DNA from: Thermoflexibacter sp.
GTDB lineage: Bacteria; Bacteroidota; Bacteroidia; Cytophagales; Thermoflexibacteraceae
DNA length: 8,842 nucleotides
Direction: 5' to 3'
Assembly (NCBI GenBank): GCA_025455345.1
Contig: JALOMS010000158.1
Coordinates: 1 to 8,842 of the forward strand
A program made the position numbers and the translations under genes. The notes under the pieces were generated by a model. That model was given only the letters and a program-made list of their open reading frames with translations. It was not told where the DNA came from and did not search any database. Positions 5,702 through 8,842 of the stretch are shown piece after piece (the stretch's first letter is position 1; the number at the start of each line of letters is the position of its first letter).

Positions 5702-6036
5702 AGAAGATAGAAAAATATACAAAAATTATCTTAGACTGGCTGAAAGAGCAACAGGAAATCAAGCCGTTTTCGGAAAATATAGAAAAGATACTATTGGCAG
5801 ATAAAGAAAATAGGCATTATCAGTTATTGATACAAGGCTGGCAAGGCACTCATTTTGTTCATAATGTAATTTTTCATTTGGAAGTAAAGTCCGACAGCAA
5901 GGTATGGATTTGGCTCAACCAATCAGACCAAAAAATAGCCTCTGAATTAGAAGAAAGAGGCATTACCAAAAAAGACATTGTCTTGGGATTCCAACCACCT
6001 TATTATCGCAAATATACAGAATTCGCAGAAGCATAA
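5698..6036 (+). CDS. xisI: XisI family protein (fdxN element excision controlling factor)
   Basis: The 112-residue product is full length for XisI and matches the family throughout: KKIEKYTKIILDWL at the start, then HYQLLIQGWQG, HNVIFHLEVKSDSKVWIW and the conserved end ERGITKKDIVLGFQPPYYRKYTEFA. XisI is the obligate neighbour of XisH and the two probably act together. In Anabaena both are needed, beside the recombinase XisF, for fdxN element excision. In most other genomes their role is unknown. Its ATG overlaps the ancestral xisH stop in ATGA, which suggests translational coupling. With xisH frameshifted, ribosomes would now stop 110 bases upstream, so xisI translation may be reduced. The pair is commonest in cyanobacteria, so transfer into this Bacteroidota lineage is plausible. 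The asmA gene follows after 16 bases. Confidence 0.92.
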   Translation: MKKIEKYTKIILDWLKEQQEIKPFSENIEKILLADKENRHYQLLIQGWQGTHFVHNVIFHLEVKSDSKVWIWLNQSDQKIASELEERGITKKDIVLGFQPPYYRKYTEFAEA

Positions 6037-6050
6037 GAAAGCCAATCAAA

Positions 6051-6121
6051 CCATGAAAAAATTTATCCTCATCTCCCTCATTATCATCAATGTAGTCCTG
6101 CTGGCGGCGATTATTTTGCCT
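6051..6121 (+). repeat. Right 71-bp direct repeat (5' end of asmA)
   Basis: This is the intact copy of the repeat and covers CC plus the first 23 codons of asmA, from ATG 6053 through the transmembrane segment. Its partner is 5140-5210. Short similarity continues to the left at the same offset (CATAA then AAA at 6032-6040 and 5121-5129), which includes the stop codons of xisI and of the zinc-ribbon gene. Confidence 0.95.
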
Positions 6122-8842
6122 GTCATTTATGAGGACGATATCAAAGCTAAAATCAATGAAGAAATCAACAAAAATGTCAATGCGAAGGTCTATTTTGGCG
6201 ACTTTGGCTTGGGTATTTTCCGAGATTTCCCGAACCTGACTGCCTCGCTGGACGACTTTGGGGTGGTAAATCTTGCGCCTTTTGAGGGTGATACCTTGCT
6301 CTCTGCCAAAAGTTTTGGCGTAGGCATTGATTTTTGGAGTTTGTTTGATAAAGAGTTCAAAATCAATGGTATTTCGCTCAATCAGCCCAAAATCCAAGTC
6401 AAAGTGCTGAAAAATGGAGATGCCAATTATAACATTGCCAAAGAAACCCCTGAAACAGAGGTAGATACTGCCAAATCTGCCTTTGCCGCCAAGATAGACC
6501 ATTGGGAAATCAAAGATGGACTGATAATCTATGATGATGCTGTTTATCAGACTTTTGTAAAGATGCAAGGGTTTAACCATGAAGGTAGTGGCGACTTTGA
6601 AAGTGATTTGTTTGACCTCGACTTGAAAGCAAAAGTGGGTAGTTTTACGGCAAGCTACGAAAAAACTAACTACCTCAATAAGAAGCAAATAGAAATAGGC
6701 ATGACCTTAGAGGCAAATATGAACGATATGAAATTTACCTTCAAGGACAACCAATCGCGAATCAATGATTTTAAGTTTGCCTTTGGAGGTTGGTTTCAGA
6801 TGCTCCAAGACGGCTTTGACATGGACATTAACTTTAATGCCAAAGAAACCGAATTTAAAACGCTATTGTCTTTAATGCCAAGTATTTATACTGAAAACTT
6901 CAAAGACATCAAAACCGAAGGCAAGGTTGCTTTTGAGGGCATGGTGAGTGGCGTGTTCAATGACAAGCGTTTTCCCAAGTACAACATTCGTTTACAGGCA
7001 TTTGATGCCATGTTTCAGTACCCAAGCCTGCCTATGCCCGTTACCAATATCAATGTAGATATGGAAATAGACAACAAATACGGCATTTTGGAGAAAAATG
7101 TGGTGGATATTCGCCGATTCAGCATGGACTTGGGTGCAAATCCTATCAATGGAAAGTTGAGAATCAAGGGTTTAACCAAGTACAATCTTGCCGCAGACGT
7201 AAAAGCAGAAATCAATTTGGCGGAGATGACGCAGGTTTTCCCTATCAAAGGTATGGACTTGAAAGGTTTGTTCGATTTGCGCCTCATTGCCAATGGAGAT
7301 TATGACGAGAAGCTGAAAACCATTCCAAAAATAGATGCCCAAATGAGCCTCACCAATGGCTATGTGAAGTCAGAAAGCTATCCTTTGCCCATAGAAAACA
7401 TGAATATCCAGGCACTTGCAAAAAATGAAACGGGCAAGATGCAAGATACTTACGTGAACCTACAAAAGTCGTCTATCCTCTTGGAAGGCAAGCCCTTCGA
7501 GGCAAAAGGAACGTTCAAAAACTTTGACGATTTGGAATACGACCTCACTGCCAAAGGGGAAATTGATTTGGAAAAAATCACCAAAATTTATCCTTTGGAG
7601 GGTATGACACTGAAAGGGAACATCAAAGGGGACTTGGCAACTAAGGGCAAACTCTCTGATGCACAGGCACAACGCTATGAAAAACTCCCCACAAGTGGGC
7701 AAATGCAAGTGCAAAATTTTGTTTATACCAGCCCGTCCGTAGCCCAACCTGTCAAAATAGACGAGGGTGTGATGACTTTTACCCCGCAAAAGATTATCTT
7801 GGAAAAGTACAAAGGTTACTTAGGGAGTAGTGATGTAAACATGACAGGCGAAATTACGAATTACATTGCTTTTATTTTGAAAAAAGACGGCATTTTAAAG
7901 GGGAATTTGAACTTAACTTCTCAAAAATTGGACGCAAACGAATGGATGAGCGACAAATCAAAGCCCGATACCGCCCAATCTCCACCCTTGCAAGTGATAG
8001 AAATTCCTAAAAATGTGGACTTTGTTTTCAATGCCAAAGTAGGAGAAATGCAATATTCCAATTATAAAATGACCAACAACAAAGGCATGATTACAGTCAA
8101 AGATGGCGTAATGAAATTGAACAATTTTAATTTTTCTATGCTTGGCGGCGATTTCGTTACCAAAGGTACTTACGACCCGCGCAACTTGGCGCACCCCTTG
8201 TTTGATTTTGGCTTCTCTATCAAAGACTTAGGGATTCCAAATGCCTTTACCAATTTTACTTCGGTCAAAACTTTTGCACCTGTGGCAAATGGCGCAACGG
8301 GCTTCTTCTCCACCGACCTGAACCTCAAAGGCGAACTAAAAAGCGACCTCATGCCCAATTTGGCTACCCTCACAGGCGCAGGACTTATCAATTTGGCGGA
8401 AATCGGGCTGAAAAAATCAGGACTTTTAGAAAAAATCAGCCAATTCACTAAGCTCAAAGACTTTTCGGGACAAAACCTGAAAAATCTCCTGCTTAAAGCG
8501 CAGTTCATCAACGGCAAGATGTTTGTCGAACCTTTTGATGTGAAGCTGAGCGACTACAAGGCAAATATTGCAGGGAGCATTGGCTTTGACGGTTCTTTGG
8601 ATTACTTCCTCAAATTAGACGTTCCTAAAAATCAGATAGCCAATGAGTTGAGCCAAAAGTTAGATGCAATTACAGGCGGGGTGCAGTCGCAAGCACAAAC
8701 CGTGCAAGTAAACCTTAGAATATCAGGGACTTACACTGCCCCACAGTTCAAATTAGAAAAAGGTGGCACAGCAGAAACTATCAAGCAGGAAATCGCCCAA
8801 AAGATAGCCCAAGAGAAAGAGGTGGCGAAAGAAATCGCCAAA
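6053..8842 (+). CDS. AsmA family protein, 3' end outside the window
   Basis: The visible 930 codons contain no stop and run off the right edge. The protein starts with MKKF and one transmembrane helix (about residues 4-24), then a long periplasmic region of repeated beta-strand units, such as INGISLNQPKIQVKVLKNGDANYNI and KIDHWEIKDGLIIYDD. The C-terminal AsmA-type section lies at about residues 660-870 (MITVKDGVMKLNNFNFSMLGGDFVTKGTYDPR). The visible end is a charged Gln/Lys/Glu-rich helix (904-930). AsmA-like proteins are inner-membrane-anchored, and the group is linked to lipid transport to the outer membrane and to envelope integrity; members in this phylum often reach about 1000 residues. 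The gene looks richer in G+C than those to its left. It has no evident promoter and follows xisI by 16 bases, so xisH-xisI transcription may feed it. The exact substrate is not known. Confidence 0.9.
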   Translation, partial: MKKFILISLIIINVVLLAAIILPVIYEDDIKAKINEEINKNVNAKVYFGDFGLGIFRDFPNLTASLDDFGVVNLAPFEGDTLLSAKSFGVGIDFWSLFDKEFKINGISLNQPKIQVKVLKNGDANYNIAKETPETEVDTAKSAFAAKIDHWEIKDGLIIYDDAVYQTFVKMQGFNHEGSGDFESDLFDLDLKAKVGSFTASYEKTNYLNKKQIEIGMTLEANMNDMKFTFKDNQSRINDFKFAFGGWFQMLQDGFDMDINFNAKETEFKTLLSLMPSIYTENFKDIKTEGKVAFEGMVSGVFNDKRFPKYNIRLQAFDAMFQYPSLPMPVTNINVDMEIDNKYGILEKNVVDIRRFSMDLGANPINGKLRIKGLTKYNLAADVKAEINLAEMTQVFPIKGMDLKGLFDLRLIANGDYDEKLKTIPKIDAQMSLTNGYVKSESYPLPIENMNIQALAKNETGKMQDTYVNLQKSSILLEGKPFEAKGTFKNFDDLEYDLTAKGEIDLEKITKIYPLEGMTLKGNIKGDLATKGKLSDAQAQRYEKLPTSGQMQVQNFVYTSPSVAQPVKIDEGVMTFTPQKIILEKYKGYLGSSDVNMTGEITNYIAFILKKDGILKGNLNLTSQKLDANEWMSDKSKPDTAQSPPLQVIEIPKNVDFVFNAKVGEMQYSNYKMTNNKGMITVKDGVMKLNNFNFSMLGGDFVTKGTYDPRNLAHPLFDFGFSIKDLGIPNAFTNFTSVKTFAPVANGATGFFSTDLNLKGELKSDLMPNLATLTGAGLINLAEIGLKKSGLLEKISQFTKLKDFSGQNLKNLLLKAQFINGKMFVEPFDVKLSDYKANIAGSIGFDGSLDYFLKLDVPKNQIANELSQKLDAITGGVQSQAQTVQVNLRISGTYTAPQFKLEKGGTAETIKQEIAQKIAQEKEVAKEIAK

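Larger units (their letters stand above)
5211..6050. mobile_element. Putative xisH-xisI insertion bounded by 71-bp direct repeats
   Basis: These 840 bp separate the two repeat copies and hold only the xisH-xisI pair with its -7 box. The segment interrupts what looks like a zinc-ribbon gene to asmA junction, and its right repeat restores the asmA start, as some integrative elements do at gene ends. No integrase, transposase or convincing terminal inverted repeat is visible, so any mobility would need a recombinase from elsewhere or RecA. Calling it an element is inference; the repeats themselves are seen directly. Confidence 0.4.

Noticed and set aside
5211..6050. Insertion sequence with terminal inverted repeats
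   Set aside because: The inner ends share only a short TTGATT-like match, and there is no transposase. The 71-bp direct repeats are far longer than usual target duplications.
5963..6688. A 241-codon open frame on the minus strand
   Set aside because: It lies opposite asmA and the xisI end, resembles no known family and crosses the repeat. It is a shadow of the coding strand.

Overview
The window looks like a piece of a Bacteroidota chromosome, probably Cytophagales-like. The evidence is low G+C, A-rich leaders in place of clear Shine-Dalgarno sites, several -7 boxes of the TAnnTTTG type, a lipoprotein-type class A serine beta-lactamase, DUF4154/YfiR-like secreted proteins and a very long AsmA-family protein. 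No rRNA, tRNA, CRISPR array or recombinase gene was seen.

Layout. Positions 1-587 hold the C-terminal part of a long-chain acyl-CoA ligase. It converges on a minus-strand class A beta-lactamase-like lipoprotein gene (760-1659), with a bidirectional terminator between them. A 582-base gene-free stretch follows (1660-2241). It carries the beta-lactamase promoter, a helically phased four-copy ATGTAAG repeat and three TAnnTTTG boxes pointing right. Next come two tandem YfiR-like paralogues (2242-2769 and 2889-3419), a strong terminator, and subunit A of a succinyl-CoA:3-ketoacid CoA-transferase (3641-4333) with no subunit B beside it. After a long imperfect palindrome there is a small zinc-ribbon protein (4571-5125).

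The most unusual part is 5140-6121. A xisH-xisI pair, homologous to the cyanobacterial fdxN-element excision control genes, sits between two 71-bp direct repeats (69/71 identical). The right repeat is the start of the asmA gene. The left repeat is an orphan copy of that start, with ATG changed to CTG and a stop soon after the repeat ends. The pair therefore appears to have entered at the 5' end of asmA, duplicating that end and leaving asmA intact. Recombination between the repeats would remove 911 bp and rejoin the zinc-ribbon gene to asmA. xisH is split by a -1 frameshift near 5550; its second half is still recognisable and ends in an ATGA overlap with xisI. The AsmA-family gene (6053 onward) runs open off the right edge.

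Apart from xisH/xisI and the repeats, the genes do not form one pathway. The ligase and CoA-transferase are acyl-CoA metabolism, the YfiR-like proteins suggest periplasmic signalling, and AsmA belongs to the cell envelope.
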